A stretch of DNA of 64,000 nt from contig NZ_JAHMIN010000010.1 of the NCBI RefSeq assembly GCF_018986435.1, forward strand, positions 124,001 through 188,000. The letters run 5' to 3'. This document shows, one piece after another, positions 1 through 9,364 of this stretch. This DNA is from Hahella sp. HN01. Lineage in GTDB: Bacteria; Pseudomonadota; Gammaproteobacteria; Pseudomonadales; Oleiphilaceae. The notes below the pieces were generated by a model. The model was not told where the DNA came from and made no database searches. It was given only the letters and a program-made list of their open reading frames with translations. The translations under genes and the position numbers were made by a program. Positions within the stretch are counted from its first letter, which is position 1; every line of letters begins with the position of its first letter.

Positions 1-518
1 ATTTGCGCATTCACCAACGTCACCTCGCCCTGTCTGTTGACGACCACAATGGCGTTGGGCGCGGACTCGATGACCTGGCGAAAACGCTCCTCCGCGCGTT
101 TGCGTTCAGTGATGTCGATAATGCTGGCCATCGCCAGCATCTTGCCTCCTGAGGGAATTGGCGTCAGGCCGATTTCAATAGGGAACTCCGCGCCGTCTTT
201 GCGCATGCCGAACAGGTCGCGCCCGGAGCCCATTGCGCGACGCTCAGGATGTGCAAAAAAGCTGTTGCGTTGTGCGGGGTGAGCGTTACGGAAACGATGA
301 GGAACCAGTATCTCAACCGGCTGGCCAATCAGTTCCCTGCGTGAATAACCAAAGCCGAGCTCAGTTTGCGCATTCACCATTTGAATGAGACCGTCCTGGT
401 CGATCAGTATGATGGCGTTGGGTGCGTACTCCACTACATTGTGCAACGTCTCCCGCTCCGCTTTGCCACGAAACAGGCCCGCTTTGAACTGCTCCCATAG
501 AGTGTTCTTCATACGCAT
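1..518 (-). CDS. PAS-domain sensor protein, partial (C-terminus outside window)
   Basis: The frame is open from an ATG at 518 (a second in-frame ATG lies at 512) down to base 1, so only about 172 N-terminal residues are visible. After a short N-terminus there is a PAS domain with the typical APNAI...D..G.I..VN pattern, followed by a PAC-like segment ending in [13 protein letters not shown] second PAS domain begins at once with the same APNAI start, so this is a tandem-PAS sensor. The output domain (kinase, GGDEF or EAL) is beyond the window edge and cannot be named. No signal peptide or membrane segment is visible in the part present, so sensing is probably cytoplasmic. Confidence 0.85.
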   Translation of the reverse strand, partial: MRMKNTLWEQFKAGLFRGKAERETLHNVVEYAPNAIILIDQDGLIQMVNAQTELGFGYSRRELIGQPVEILVPHRFRNAHPAQRNSFFAHPERRAMGSGRDLFGMRKDGAEFPIEIGLTPIPSGGKMLAMASIIDITERKRAEERFRQVIESAPNAIVVVNRQGEVTLVNAQ

Positions 519-597
519 ATTCCCAGCGACTATTCCTTTCCTCTAAGCAAGAATAGACAAGTTTTGCAGGAGTCGTTGGCATATACGTGATATCAGG

Positions 598-1488
598 TTA
601 GGTTTTTGTGGCGCCAATGCGAACCGGCTTTTTGCTTGGGCGCATGGACAGAAAAATACCTGATACCGTTATGATGATGGCTAGCAACGCTTGCAGGTCC
701 TGAGCCTCATCCAGAAACCCCCAGGCCATTAGGCTGGCTGAAATGGGCGTGGTCATGCCGATGATGTTATGCAGGGTCGGGCTCAATTTCATGGAAGACA
801 GATTGTTCAGAAAATTGGGCAAAAAGGTGGCGAGCAGTCCCAAACCGACAATCAATATCAGATTTTGCTGAGTCACTTTTGCTTCTCCTGGCTGAAGAAG
901 CAGGCATGGCAATAAGAGCGCGACGCCAAGTACGAGGGTCAGATTGTTGATGTTGGCGGCGTTAACGACTCTCCCCTGATTTACTCTGCGCCATAGGGAA
1001 AAAGAAAACACGGCTCGCAAAAATGCGGCGCCCAAACCAAGGGCAGAGCCAAGGAGTATATCGCTGATGGCGTAACCTTCCGCAGCATAGTCTTTGCCGT
1101 AGAAATAGAACGCCAGGCCGGCAAAGGCGATAAGAAAACCGATGAGTTCGTTCTGATTGAATTCACTCTGCAGGAACAAACGCAGAAGAAAAGTAAACAA
1201 CGGCGCGAGAGCGATCAACAGCGCAGCGACGGCGACAGGAGCGTAATAGAAAGAGAATGTCGCCAGCACATAATAAAGCGTCATCATCAACGCCAATGGG
1301 AATTCCTGCGCTTGATAGGCAGAAGGCCCACTACGCCTGAAAGAATGCGCTTTTAGTAATACTGCGCCGAAAATGAAAGCAACTAAAAAGCGTCCCCAGA
1401 TGATATGGAAAACGCTCATGCCATCAATGAACTTAACGAAAATCCCTGTCGACGCCCATAAAGTAGCGCATAGAAAGCTGTATAACAT
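598..1488 (-). CDS. EamA/DMT-superfamily transporter
   Basis: The 296-residue protein is almost wholly hydrophobic, with about ten predicted membrane segments arranged as two EamA halves, the usual length and plan of drug/metabolite transporter family exporters. It starts with a membrane helix containing the typical LCATLWASTGIF segment and ends in a short basic tail (SKKP). Substrate cannot be told from sequence. It is transcribed alone, divergently from the GFA-like gene, with about 195 bp between them. A second member of the same superfamily lies at 17107-18024. Confidence 0.9.
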   Translation of the reverse strand: MLYSFLCATLWASTGIFVKFIDGMSVFHIIWGRFLVAFIFGAVLLKAHSFRRSGPSAYQAQEFPLALMMTLYYVLATFSFYYAPVAVAALLIALAPLFTFLLRLFLQSEFNQNELIGFLIAFAGLAFYFYGKDYAAEGYAISDILLGSALGLGAAFLRAVFSFSLWRRVNQGRVVNAANINNLTLVLGVALLLPCLLLQPGEAKVTQQNLILIVGLGLLATFLPNFLNNLSSMKLSPTLHNIIGMTTPISASLMAWGFLDEAQDLQALLAIIITVSGIFLSMRPSKKPVRIGATKT

Positions 1489-1683
1489 CCTGTTTGCCTA
1501 TCGTTATTTTCCTGCTTCTTCTCTGGTAAAAGGCTTGCTGATGGGGACAATAATGCGACGCTTTTATCTGGCTATGAGCTTGTGGGGAAAGTGATTTTCA
1601 CCGAAGCTAATCGAGGAAACCGGAAATATGCGCCGCCCGTTTGCAGCTGTTCTTATTGTTATTATTTTTCAAGGGATTAGTAA

Positions 1684-2025
1684 ATGGAAATAACCTGCCA
1701 TTGCGGCAACATAAAGCTATCAGTTGAAAATCCGCCGGCCGAAGTTGGTAAGTGCAATTGTTCTATTTGTCGCAGGTATGCCGCTTTATGGGGATACTAT
1801 TCCCCTGAAGAAGTAAATATTGCATATGAGAAAGAAAAATCTGTCTTTTATATATGGGGAGACAGGGAAGTGGAGTTCCATCGCTGCAATCTCTGCGGAT
1901 GCGTCACCCACTATGTCACGACGCCTAAATGCCCGGATAAGGTCGTGGCGGTTAATATGAACATGGCTCCTTTGGAGGTGCTTGCAGCTATTTCTGTGCG
2001 CGAGATTGATGGAGCCAATTACTAG
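1684..2025 (+). CDS. GFA family (Mss4-like fold) zinc-binding protein
   Basis: 113 residues. The cysteine pattern of the GFA/CENP-V family is complete: C5-x-C7 near the start, C24-x-C26-x2-C29 (KCNCSIC), and a later CNLCGC pair, giving the structural and the catalytic-type zinc sites. Founding members bind glutathione-formaldehyde adducts, but most paralogues of this size have no known substrate, so no reaction is assigned. AAGGGA about 7 bp before the ATG supports the start. Base composition is more AT-rich than the flanking genes. Confidence 0.85.
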   Translation: MEITCHCGNIKLSVENPPAEVGKCNCSICRRYAALWGYYSPEEVNIAYEKEKSVFYIWGDREVEFHRCNLCGCVTHYVTTPKCPDKVVAVNMNMAPLEVLAAISVREIDGANY

Positions 2026-2031
2026 TCATTT

Positions 2032-2445
2032 ATGAGTATGGATGTGAGTGTGGATAAAGATAAAAAGGTTACTTTTGACGTCATTGAAAGTGAGCATAGC
2101 GAGGGACTGGAAATCGTTGGCGTTCACTATGATTTACAGTATTTACGGGTCGATTTGGCGTCGTCGACGCTGGATGGCCGGATCAGCATGACTTTTGAGC
2201 AGCCTACGGGATTCAGGGTGCTTGATGAGGGAGATCTGCTGGAGTTCTGGGGAAGTCTCACTTCAAAGCAGGGATGGGCGTTCAGGATTCACGCCGGCGG
2301 CTGGTTGGAGCAGGAATCGCAGCGGTCGGGGTTTGTGTCACAGCATCATGAAGGGTTGCAGGAGTATCTGATCATTGGCGAAAACGACTGTATCAGCGTC
2401 CTGTCGCAGGCTTATCCGACCATTGTGTTTCCCGACGTCGCCTAG
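2032..2445 (+). CDS. hypothetical protein, 137 aa
   Basis: Small, soluble, acidic protein with no signal peptide or membrane segment and no family I recognise. The sequence is rich in alternating hydrophobic residues, suggesting a mainly beta fold. It begins 6 bp after the stop of the GFA-like gene and has no clear Shine-Dalgarno, so it is probably translated by coupling to it; a second in-frame ATG lies at 2038. The two genes probably form a small operon. Confidence 0.65.
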   Translation: MSMDVSVDKDKKVTFDVIESEHSEGLEIVGVHYDLQYLRVDLASSTLDGRISMTFEQPTGFRVLDEGDLLEFWGSLTSKQGWAFRIHAGGWLEQESQRSGFVSQHHEGLQEYLIIGENDCISVLSQAYPTIVFPDVA

Positions 2446-2498
2446 CGGCGTTGTTTTCCCTGTGTGGGCGCGCGTTATTGGGTGGACGATTTTTGTTT

Positions 2499-2527
2499 AT
2501 CCAAAGCGCCTGGGCTCGGAATATAAT
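2499..2527 (+). promoter_or_regulatory. candidate promoter for the polytopic membrane protein gene
   Basis: A perfect -10 hexamer TATAAT sits at 2522-2527, about 65 bp before the ATG at 2594. The -35 region at the expected distance (2499-2504, atccaa) is a poor match, so this rests mostly on the -10. Confidence 0.35.
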
Positions 2528-2593
2528 AGGGCGAATTAATACAACAAAAACCAACTACACCTCTTACTACATCCCTGACTTAAGGATTAACGA

Positions 2594-4471
2594 ATGGCAT
2601 TTGATTATGGCTCCATCGACCTGGGGCTGAAAAATCCTTTCAAACTCGAAGGCGCCGTGACGGCGGGCAGAGGCGCGATTCAGGTTTTGGTCGCTCTTTA
2701 TCTTCTTGTGACGGCGGCGAGTGTGGTCAAAGACGACGCCGCTTCAGGCTGGATTCTGATGGCCTTTGGCGTGCTCGTTCTGAGCATGGGCGTCATCGCC
2801 TTATCTTCGGGCGTCTATGCGATGCTGCGTTATTTTGTCGGGCGTAATCACCCTACCTCGCTGGCGGTAAATCAGAGTAAATCCCAGGCCAGTACGGCGC
2901 AGGAAGAACGGACCTACGTGGGCTATGACCATCGGCAGCTGGAAGAAATGCTGATGGGGCGCAAGAACATCACCTTTGTGGAGCCGAAAGGCTTGCTGGC
3001 GCGCTTGATTCACAGCCTTGTTCCCAAGCTGCTATTTATGCCGTATCCAGTCAGGAATATGTCGCAGCGTCTGTTTGGCGCCTGGGTGAATACCGCAGTG
3101 ATGCTGGTCGCCTACGCGTTTGTCGCATTTGTGTCTCTCGCCGGTTTTGCGGGAGAGGCGGGAGAGTTGGCCTTTCCCGTGTATACGGCGTTATTGATGG
3201 CCTATTTGTTGTTCACCTGGAGAGCTGCTGGTAAACCTCTGGACCGCAAAGCGGAGAAGCAGGTTGAATCGCTGGGCGGCGGTTCTCTCGCCAAGGTGAT
3301 TGCGCTCTCGTTCATTATTCCATTGATCGTCGGTCTGGCGTTGTCCTGGGCCATGTCACAGTGGAAAATCTCGCGGACGGACGTTGAAGGCTGGCTGGCG
3401 CAACTGCCTGACCTGCACGCTGGGCCTTATATTGTCGGCACATTGCTGATCGCCGCCGCCTGCAGTGTGATCGTATTGCTGATGTTGAAACGGCGCCTGA
3501 GTAGCGCTGAGCCTGTCGCCGAAGTGTCCGAGCTGCGGGAGAACTGGCAGGAGTCGGTCCATCCCAAGGAAATTTTCATCAATCTCGATAACCTTGTCAT
3601 GGCCAATCGCCGTTACAAAGAGGTCCCGAACCGTGTATACCGCGAACTTGACCCAAAACTGGACGAGCAGGTGGATGGCAAAGGCGGCTTCAAAGGAGAA
3701 ATGATTCAGGAAGTGCAGCCTAAGGTCAGAGCCCTGGAACTGGGTGAGCTCTTCAAAAAGCTGCGAGTAGCGGCGTTGTTGGTGGGAAATATCCTGTTTA
3801 TCGCAGCGACTGTGTACACGTTGATGCTGGCGTATGCGTTGGTGGATCTATATGCCTTTACTGCGCAGTCGGGCATCTCTTCATTGAAAGAAATATGGGG
3901 AACGCCGCGTTTTGAGGAATGGGCGGGGCTGCTGATGAGTTGCGCGCATATGTTTCTGATCGGCTTTCTGCTCAAGTCTTTCGCCAAATTGCTCAGTGGC
4001 GCGGCGCACTTGTTTTTCGCTGAAATCCAGTTTGAATCGCTGCTGGTCTACTTCAAGTGCGAAGGCACTTTTACTGAGTCGAAAATCTCCACTGGAACAG
4101 GCATTCACGACAGCACCCGTTCGGAGAATACTCTGGTGCGCTGCAGCATTACGCCATGGGTGATTGTCTCGCGCATCGTTTCGACCACTTTCGCCGCCAC
4201 TGGGATGAGAAACCTGGAGCATCCCAGACATATTCTGGAGATGCATCGGGATGACGAGCAGTTGCAGGAGATTAAACACGACGTGGTGGCGTTCTTGAAA
4301 GACAGGGAGTCCATTGCGGCGATCACCAGCGCAAGAGATCTAGGCAACGCGTCGCAGATTCATCAGCTTAATCAGCAAACCCGGGCTATCCCCACCCAGC
4401 AAACCCTGGCTCATGATGAAGAGGCGGCTGGCTATCTCAGACAGGAATCGCAGCGGGACGATTCGCATTAG
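2594..4471 (+). CDS. polytopic membrane protein of unknown function, 625 aa
   Basis: No family is recognised. The N-terminus is cytoplasmic-like, followed by two membrane helices (about residues 28-45 and 53-80), a soluble linker, four more helices (about 160-300), a soluble segment of about 80 residues, two further helices (about 390-415 and 440-462), and a C-terminal soluble domain of about 150 residues ending in a Gln-rich charged tail. AAGGA 8 bp before the ATG supports the start. It is single-gene, ends in a hairpin shared with the diguanylate cyclase on the other strand, and has GC-rich coding sequence like the core genes. A role in membrane or envelope organisation is only a guess. Confidence 0.8.
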   Translation: MAFDYGSIDLGLKNPFKLEGAVTAGRGAIQVLVALYLLVTAASVVKDDAASGWILMAFGVLVLSMGVIALSSGVYAMLRYFVGRNHPTSLAVNQSKSQASTAQEERTYVGYDHRQLEEMLMGRKNITFVEPKGLLARLIHSLVPKLLFMPYPVRNMSQRLFGAWVNTAVMLVAYAFVAFVSLAGFAGEAGELAFPVYTALLMAYLLFTWRAAGKPLDRKAEKQVESLGGGSLAKVIALSFIIPLIVGLALSWAMSQWKISRTDVEGWLAQLPDLHAGPYIVGTLLIAAACSVIVLLMLKRRLSSAEPVAEVSELRENWQESVHPKEIFINLDNLVMANRRYKEVPNRVYRELDPKLDEQVDGKGGFKGEMIQEVQPKVRALELGELFKKLRVAALLVGNILFIAATVYTLMLAYALVDLYAFTAQSGISSLKEIWGTPRFEEWAGLLMSCAHMFLIGFLLKSFAKLLSGAAHLFFAEIQFESLLVYFKCEGTFTESKISTGTGIHDSTRSENTLVRCSITPWVIVSRIVSTTFAATGMRNLEHPRHILEMHRDDEQLQEIKHDVVAFLKDRESIAAITSARDLGNASQIHQLNQQTRAIPTQQTLAHDEEAAGYLRQESQRDDSH

Positions 4472-4486
4472 CCGTCAGGCGAGGAA

Positions 4487-4508
4487 AGGCCGCCATCTGC
4501 GGCGGCCT
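4487..4508 (-). terminator. hairpin terminator between convergent genes
   Basis: Perfect 8-bp inverted repeat AGGCCGCC / GGCGGCCT with a 6-nt loop. On the minus strand the stem is followed by TTTCC, so it best fits termination of the diguanylate cyclase gene; it may also act on the gene ending at 4471. Confidence 0.65.
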
Positions 4509-4521
4509 GGTTGATGTCTCT

Positions 4522-5865
4522 TCAATGAACCTGGGAGCAGCTCAGGCTGCAAACCTGGTTGCGGCCATTGTTCTTGGCCTTGTATAGCAGCTCATCCGCC
4601 ACGGCCAGCATGTGTTCGAAGTGTTCGCCGTTGGTTTCATCACAGATGCCGAAGCTCATGGTGACGGTCAAACCTTCTGCCGTCTGCTCCCATGGGTGCT
4701 GCTCAATGGCTTTGCGGATTCTCTCCATCATTTCCATCGCGGCTTTAGGGGAGGTGTTGGGCAGCGCCAGCACCATTTCCTCACCGCCGTATCGGGCTAC
4801 GATGTCGCTGTTGCGGATGCTGTTCATGAGGATTTTCGACACCTGTTTCAGCACTTCGTCGCCAATGACATGGGAATAACCGTCATTGATGCGTTTGAAA
4901 AAGTCGATGTCTCCCAGCACCAGACAAAAGCCGTTACCGTAGCGCAACGCGTTGGCGTGAAGCACTTTGACTTCTTCATTGAAAAAGCGGCGATTATAAA
5001 GCCCGGTGAGTTCATCGCGGATACTGAGTTCTCTTAGCTGTTCCGCCTGTTTCGCGACTTTGTTGCGAGAGTCCTCCAGGTTTTTGTAAGCCTCATGCAA
5101 CTGGGTGTTCATCAGGTTGAACGCCTTCGCCAGAGCGCCGACTTCGTCTTCGGATTTGACCGGCACCTGCTGCTTGAAGTCGCCCTCCGCCATGCGGTTC
5201 ACCGCGGATGTCAGATGGTTAAGCGTACGCACGAGGCGGCTTCCCTCCCAGATTCCAAATGGAATGATGAATACGATGGCGCCTAATGCGGAGAAGAACA
5301 GCGTTTCCCTCAGCGTATGCAAATAGGCGAGATCGGCTGCCGACAGATCTGGTTCGCCGCTGGAAAGCGCATAGGCCACAAGGCGGCCTTTCAACCACAG
5401 AGAATCGGCGCCTGACAGCTCCTCTTCTGTGAGCTTCTGACCAATTTTATAGTCCTTGCCTCCATGCAGAATATGGCCCTGGGTGTCCGTCAGTACGAAG
5501 GCGAAGGGGCGTTCATCCGATGCATTGGCGTCAGGGCGTTGCATCGGCGGGGGCAGCCCGGAGAAGTAGGGCGCATCTCCCTGGCCTTGTGGCCTCATAG
5601 GTGGAGGATTGCGAGGCTTACGATGTAATTTGCGACTATTTTCTTCCGCTATGGCGAAACGCAGCGCGTCTTTTTCCGTGTCCCAGGAATTGTTCTCCCG
5701 GATATAGCGTTCAATGGCGGCTTGAAAGCGCCCATAATGCGCGTCCTTGGCATGCTCGACGAATTCGTGCTCCACCATAATCGGCGTCATAATGGCGATG
5801 ATGATTACGACTAGCAGACTGGTGGAAATCAGGGCCAAAACGAGTTTTGCTTTTAATGAGGTCAC
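4522..5865 (-). CDS. membrane HAMP-GGDEF diguanylate cyclase
   Basis: 447 residues from a GTG start. An N-terminal membrane helix (about 8-28) is followed by a periplasmic sensor region of about 150 residues containing a Pro/Arg-rich stretch, a second membrane helix (about 190-210), a HAMP domain, a short coiled coil and a C-terminal GGDEF domain. The active-site motif is GGEEM at 360-364, with the fifth-position Met in place of the usual Phe. The allosteric inhibitory RxxD site is present as RNSD at 351-354. It should make cyclic di-GMP in response to a periplasmic signal, with product inhibition. Transcribed alone; hairpin at 4487-4508 lies downstream. Confidence 0.93.
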   Translation of the reverse strand: MTSLKAKLVLALISTSLLVVIIIAIMTPIMVEHEFVEHAKDAHYGRFQAAIERYIRENNSWDTEKDALRFAIAEENSRKLHRKPRNPPPMRPQGQGDAPYFSGLPPPMQRPDANASDERPFAFVLTDTQGHILHGGKDYKIGQKLTEEELSGADSLWLKGRLVAYALSSGEPDLSAADLAYLHTLRETLFFSALGAIVFIIPFGIWEGSRLVRTLNHLTSAVNRMAEGDFKQQVPVKSEDEVGALAKAFNLMNTQLHEAYKNLEDSRNKVAKQAEQLRELSIRDELTGLYNRRFFNEEVKVLHANALRYGNGFCLVLGDIDFFKRINDGYSHVIGDEVLKQVSKILMNSIRNSDIVARYGGEEMVLALPNTSPKAAMEMMERIRKAIEQHPWEQTAEGLTVTMSFGICDETNGEHFEHMLAVADELLYKAKNNGRNQVCSLSCSQVH

Positions 5866-6098
5866 GGCGCTCTCAACAAGTGGACGTGGTAAATTATTGT
5901 AGCCTTTCTTGAATAGGTGTTCCTACTTATTATAGCCCAGCGTGATAACGCTGCTCAGGTATGGCCAAAAAGTATAAGGCCAGCCTGGCGCCAGCTGTTT
6001 TAGCATGTGGCGCTTAAAGATTAAGTGCCGTCTGAGGTGAATTTTTTCTATGTTCCCGAAGGTCTGTGAAGTGAGAAAGGGTTTGAAAGAGAGTGCAA

Positions 6099-6749
6099 AT
6101 GGAAAACTCAGTGTGCCGCTATCTTCAAAATAACTTCAAGGGGCTCGAGTTGGCGTCCCCCTTGTTTTACAGGTGGCCTATTGGAGTCCGGTTCGAGATC
6201 GGGTCGCCGGAAGCCGGTGTCTGGCGCGATTTTGAAAACGGCGTTTTGAATACCCTTTATTTTGAAAATGCCCTACTACGAGCGGTATCTATCTGTAATG
6301 CGGTCTTTTCAGAATCCGACGACGTGGACGTTGTATATGAAATTCTTGGCCATCGTCGCCGTAAAATAAAAATGAAGAGTTATGTTTTACGCCAGATAAA
6401 TGATTCGGCGCGCAAGCATGTAACCTTTGCATCGAGAAAGGTGGATGGCGCTAGAGGCCAATATCGGAAAATCGCGTATGTGACTGGAGCAACCTCCAAA
6501 GAAGTGAACTATGCAAACCTGTTTTTATCCATTGTGAACACGGATTTTCCTCAACGGAAACCGTCGTTGCGTGGGCGCTGTTATTTCGTGAACCGAACAA
6601 AAGGTATGATCCTTCATTTGTACGATGATCGTGGCCTGGATGTCATTGCGACAAATCGTAGCGCTCTGAGAGAAGTATACGTTCGCTGTAACGATTGGAT
6701 TCTGGATCAGGACAAGCCGAGAATCGACGCGCTGTTCCTGAATGAGTAG
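6099..6749 (+). CDS. DUF3885 domain protein
   Basis: 216 residues from the ATG at 6099; an in-frame GTG at 6093 is possible, but AGAGAG is better spaced to the ATG. The C-terminal half carries the DUF3885 pattern: FVN.TKG.I.HLYDDRGLDVIAT...L...Y...NDWILDQDKPRID. The family is of unknown function and is common as a lone gene in bacterial genomes. No signal peptide or membrane segment. It ends 15 bp from the end of the convergent gene at 6765. Somewhat AT-rich compared with its neighbours. Confidence 0.8.
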   Translation: MENSVCRYLQNNFKGLELASPLFYRWPIGVRFEIGSPEAGVWRDFENGVLNTLYFENALLRAVSICNAVFSESDDVDVVYEILGHRRRKIKMKSYVLRQINDSARKHVTFASRKVDGARGQYRKIAYVTGATSKEVNYANLFLSIVNTDFPQRKPSLRGRCYFVNRTKGMILHLYDDRGLDVIATNRSALREVYVRCNDWILDQDKPRIDALFLNE

Positions 6750-6764
6750 CCACACGCTTAAGCG

Positions 6765-7091
6765 CTAGTCCGCCTGCAATAGTCGCTTAGTTTGCAGCCT
6801 TCCATCCGAAAACTCACACTGACAGGCCACCCGGAAGAACGGCGCTTGATGGTTCAGGATGCTTAACTTGTCTGACGCGGCGCCGTCGCGCATTACAATG
6901 AATCCCTTGGCCTCGGCTTCTTGAATGACGGTCTCCATTAACGCGCCTTGCGGGAGGTCCTCGCAAAATGTCTGGATTGAATGCTCCAGTCCCCATCGCA
7001 GGGCGATAACGGCGCCGATCAACGCCGCTATGATGGCGAGGGGGATAATGATTTCCCTGAACAGTTGAGACAGAAAGCCAGACATTCTCAT
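6765..7091 (-). CDS. small membrane-anchored hypothetical protein
   Basis: 108 residues: one N-terminal membrane helix (about 12-33, IIIPLAIIAALIGAVIAL) and then a soluble domain of about 70 residues with two or three cysteines, likely periplasmic. An in-frame ATG two codons downstream (7085) is an alternative start. No family recognised. The gene is divergent from the metallophosphoesterase gene and convergent with the DUF3885 gene. Confidence 0.6.
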   Translation of the reverse strand: MRMSGFLSQLFREIIIPLAIIAALIGAVIALRWGLEHSIQTFCEDLPQGALMETVIQEAEAKGFIVMRDGAASDKLSILNHQAPFFRVACQCEFSDGRLQTKRLLQAD

Positions 7092-7289
7092 AAGCTGAAA
7101 TATCCTCTAACCAGCGTCTTAACCTGCTTGCTGAAGCACGCAATCGGGCTATCGTCCAGCCCATCCACCATTAATTTGATCCCTGCAAAATAACTTTTAC
7201 AAACATGACCTTATAACGTCACTTTGCACTTTTACGATGTACACTCCTTAGCTCAAGACAAAGGAATTCATGCAACAAAAGGAGGCATT

Positions 7290-9296
7290 GTGAAAACCAT
7301 AACCCCATTCATTATAGGCGTGAGCGCGGCGTTCGCCGGGCTGGCTGATGCGGCGCCGACGGTGTCAGCGGACGCTTTCAACGGGTTGGGCGGACGCCCG
7401 GAATTGTATCGTGGCGGAGTGGAAGTAATTCCCTCCGACAACGGTGAGGTCACACGGGAATTTGCGGAAGGTCGGGTTTTTGAAGATCGTAACCGTAACG
7501 GCAAGCTGGATCGTGGCGAGCGCGGATTGCCACGGGTGCGGGTGTCCAACGGATATGATGTGGCGCTGACGGACTATCGCGGTTATTACAAATTACCCGC
7601 GAAATCCCGCGGCCTGAATGCATTCACCCTGTTCGTCACCAAGCCGGCCGGTTTCGATTTGCCGGTCAACGAAGACAACGTCCCGCAGTTTTCCTATCAC
7701 CATATTCCCAACGGTTCGCCGGAGCTGCGCTTTGGCGGGTTGCCAGCCAGCGGACCGCAGCCGAAGGCGGTGAATTTCCCCATGGTGCGGGGCCCTTATA
7801 AGAAACACTTCAAAATTGCCGTATCCGGCGACACGCAGCCCTATTCCAACAACGAAGTTGGTTACGTGCGCGACTCTCTGGCCGCAGAGCTGGCGGCGAG
7901 GCAGGATCTGGAACTGGTGATGATTGAAGGCGACATCATTGGCGATGATCTGGGTCTATACCCCCGTCTGAAAAAGACGATGAGCATAGCTGGCGTGCCG
8001 GTCTATCTGACGCCGGGCAACCATGATATCGACAATGACGCCACCAGCGATAAGCACAGCCTGGATACGTTCAAGCGCGAGTGGGGACCCGCCTACTACT
8101 CCTTTGAAGTCGGCGACGTGCATTTTGTCGTGCTGGATAATGTACGCTATCCCTGCACGCCCGAGTCGGACAATGCTGACGGCAAACATGACTATTGCGA
8201 CAATCCGGCGACTGCTCCCACCTATAACGGCGTCATTGATGAAGCGCAGGTGGAGTGGCTGACCAACGATATCGCCGCGACGTCGGAACATAAGTTGATC
8301 GTGCTGAACATGCATATTCCGTTGGTGTCGTTTTCGGATATGGGCTCCACCAAGCATCAGACGGATAACGTCGCCTGGCTGTATGAGTTGTTGCAGGGGC
8401 GTCCCGCGCTGGCGCTGGCGGGGCATACGCATAACCTGGAAAACATCGTCGCCGGCGAGTTCTATCAGGGATGGGACGAAGCGGTGGGGGCGGGTCCCAC
8501 GCCAATCCCGCACATTATTACCGGCGCTACGGCGGGCTCATGGTGGTCCGGCGACTTTGACGATAACAACCTGCCGATGTCCATCCAGCGCATGGGAGCG
8601 CCGCGTGGATATATGCTCTTTGAGTTTAAGGGATCGCAGTTCACCAGTACTTTCAAAGCCGCCGGCAAGGACCCACAGGAGCAAATGTCCGTGGACTTCC
8701 TGTCGCCGACCTTTTTGAACTGGTATCAGTCTCTGAAAGAGTGGGCGTTGACGCCCGAAGGCTCCCGTTCGCCGACGCCGCCCTTGAATCTTAATGATTT
8801 ACCGGACACCAGCATTTTGACCGACGCTGATTTCGCTGGCGGCGTCAGTGCGATCATCAATGTGTGGAACGGCTCCAAAAATACGCAGGTGTGGACGCAT
8901 ATCGACGATGGTCCTCTGGTTGAAGCCGTGCGTACTCAGAGTGGGACCGGTGAAGGCAAGAGCAATAGCCTCGATCCTTTCGCCCTGAAGAAGCAGATGT
9001 ATGTGTATCGCTATGCCGCCAAGAGTGAATCAGGAGAAGAGCGGGCGCAGGGGTTTGAGTTGTTTAACGGCTCCCGTTTTGGCGTCGCCGATCCGCAACC
9101 CTCCGGCGCGTCCATGTGGACGGAATCCTCTAATCATATCTGGACTGTTGCTATTCCCGCGGACCTGGAGCAAGGCTCGCACTATTTGAGAGTCATCGTG
9201 AGTAACGGCGAGGGTCAGATCTACACCAGCGTAAAAGCCTTTGAAGTGATGGACGAGCGGCCGGCGCCGTATTTCCGCAAGGAAGTGTTTGAGTAG
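7290..9296 (+). CDS. secreted calcineurin-like metallophosphoesterase
   Basis: I take the GTG at 7290, preceded by AAAAGGAGG at good spacing; this puts a clean signal peptide (cut near ADA-APT) at the N-terminus and gives 668 residues. An open ATG at 7224 would add 22 residues without a good ribosome site. Domain order: an N-terminal beta domain with a DRNRNGKLDRGE calcium-type loop (MetallophosN-like), the metallophosphatase core with GDTQ, GDIIGDD, GNHD and GHTHN metal-ligand motifs, and a C-terminal beta domain (MetallophosC-like). It should be a two-metal hydrolase in the periplasm or outside the cell; the substrate is not predictable. A hairpin follows the stop. Confidence 0.9.
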   Translation: MKTITPFIIGVSAAFAGLADAAPTVSADAFNGLGGRPELYRGGVEVIPSDNGEVTREFAEGRVFEDRNRNGKLDRGERGLPRVRVSNGYDVALTDYRGYYKLPAKSRGLNAFTLFVTKPAGFDLPVNEDNVPQFSYHHIPNGSPELRFGGLPASGPQPKAVNFPMVRGPYKKHFKIAVSGDTQPYSNNEVGYVRDSLAAELAARQDLELVMIEGDIIGDDLGLYPRLKKTMSIAGVPVYLTPGNHDIDNDATSDKHSLDTFKREWGPAYYSFEVGDVHFVVLDNVRYPCTPESDNADGKHDYCDNPATAPTYNGVIDEAQVEWLTNDIAATSEHKLIVLNMHIPLVSFSDMGSTKHQTDNVAWLYELLQGRPALALAGHTHNLENIVAGEFYQGWDEAVGAGPTPIPHIITGATAGSWWSGDFDDNNLPMSIQRMGAPRGYMLFEFKGSQFTSTFKAAGKDPQEQMSVDFLSPTFLNWYQSLKEWALTPEGSRSPTPPLNLNDLPDTSILTDADFAGGVSAIINVWNGSKNTQVWTHIDDGPLVEAVRTQSGTGEGKSNSLDPFALKKQMYVYRYAAKSESGEERAQGFELFNGSRFGVADPQPSGASMWTESSNHIWTVAIPADLEQGSHYLRVIVSNGEGQIYTSVKAFEVMDERPAPYFRKEVFE

Positions 9297-9315
9297 ACTT
9301 ACATCAAGCTGTTAG

Positions 9316-9348
9316 CGCCACTGCCGGAGTTGGACTCCGACAGTGGCG
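9316..9348. terminator. long hairpin between convergent genes
   Basis: Outer stem CGCCACTG / CAGTGGCG plus inner GGAGT / ACTCC, lying between the stop codons of the metallophosphoesterase (9296) and the cohesin-like gene (9365). There is no T-run on either side, so it may be a Rho-aided or 3'-end-protecting structure serving both strands. Confidence 0.6.
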
Positions 9349-9364
9349 TGGGTCAGGTTGGCCT

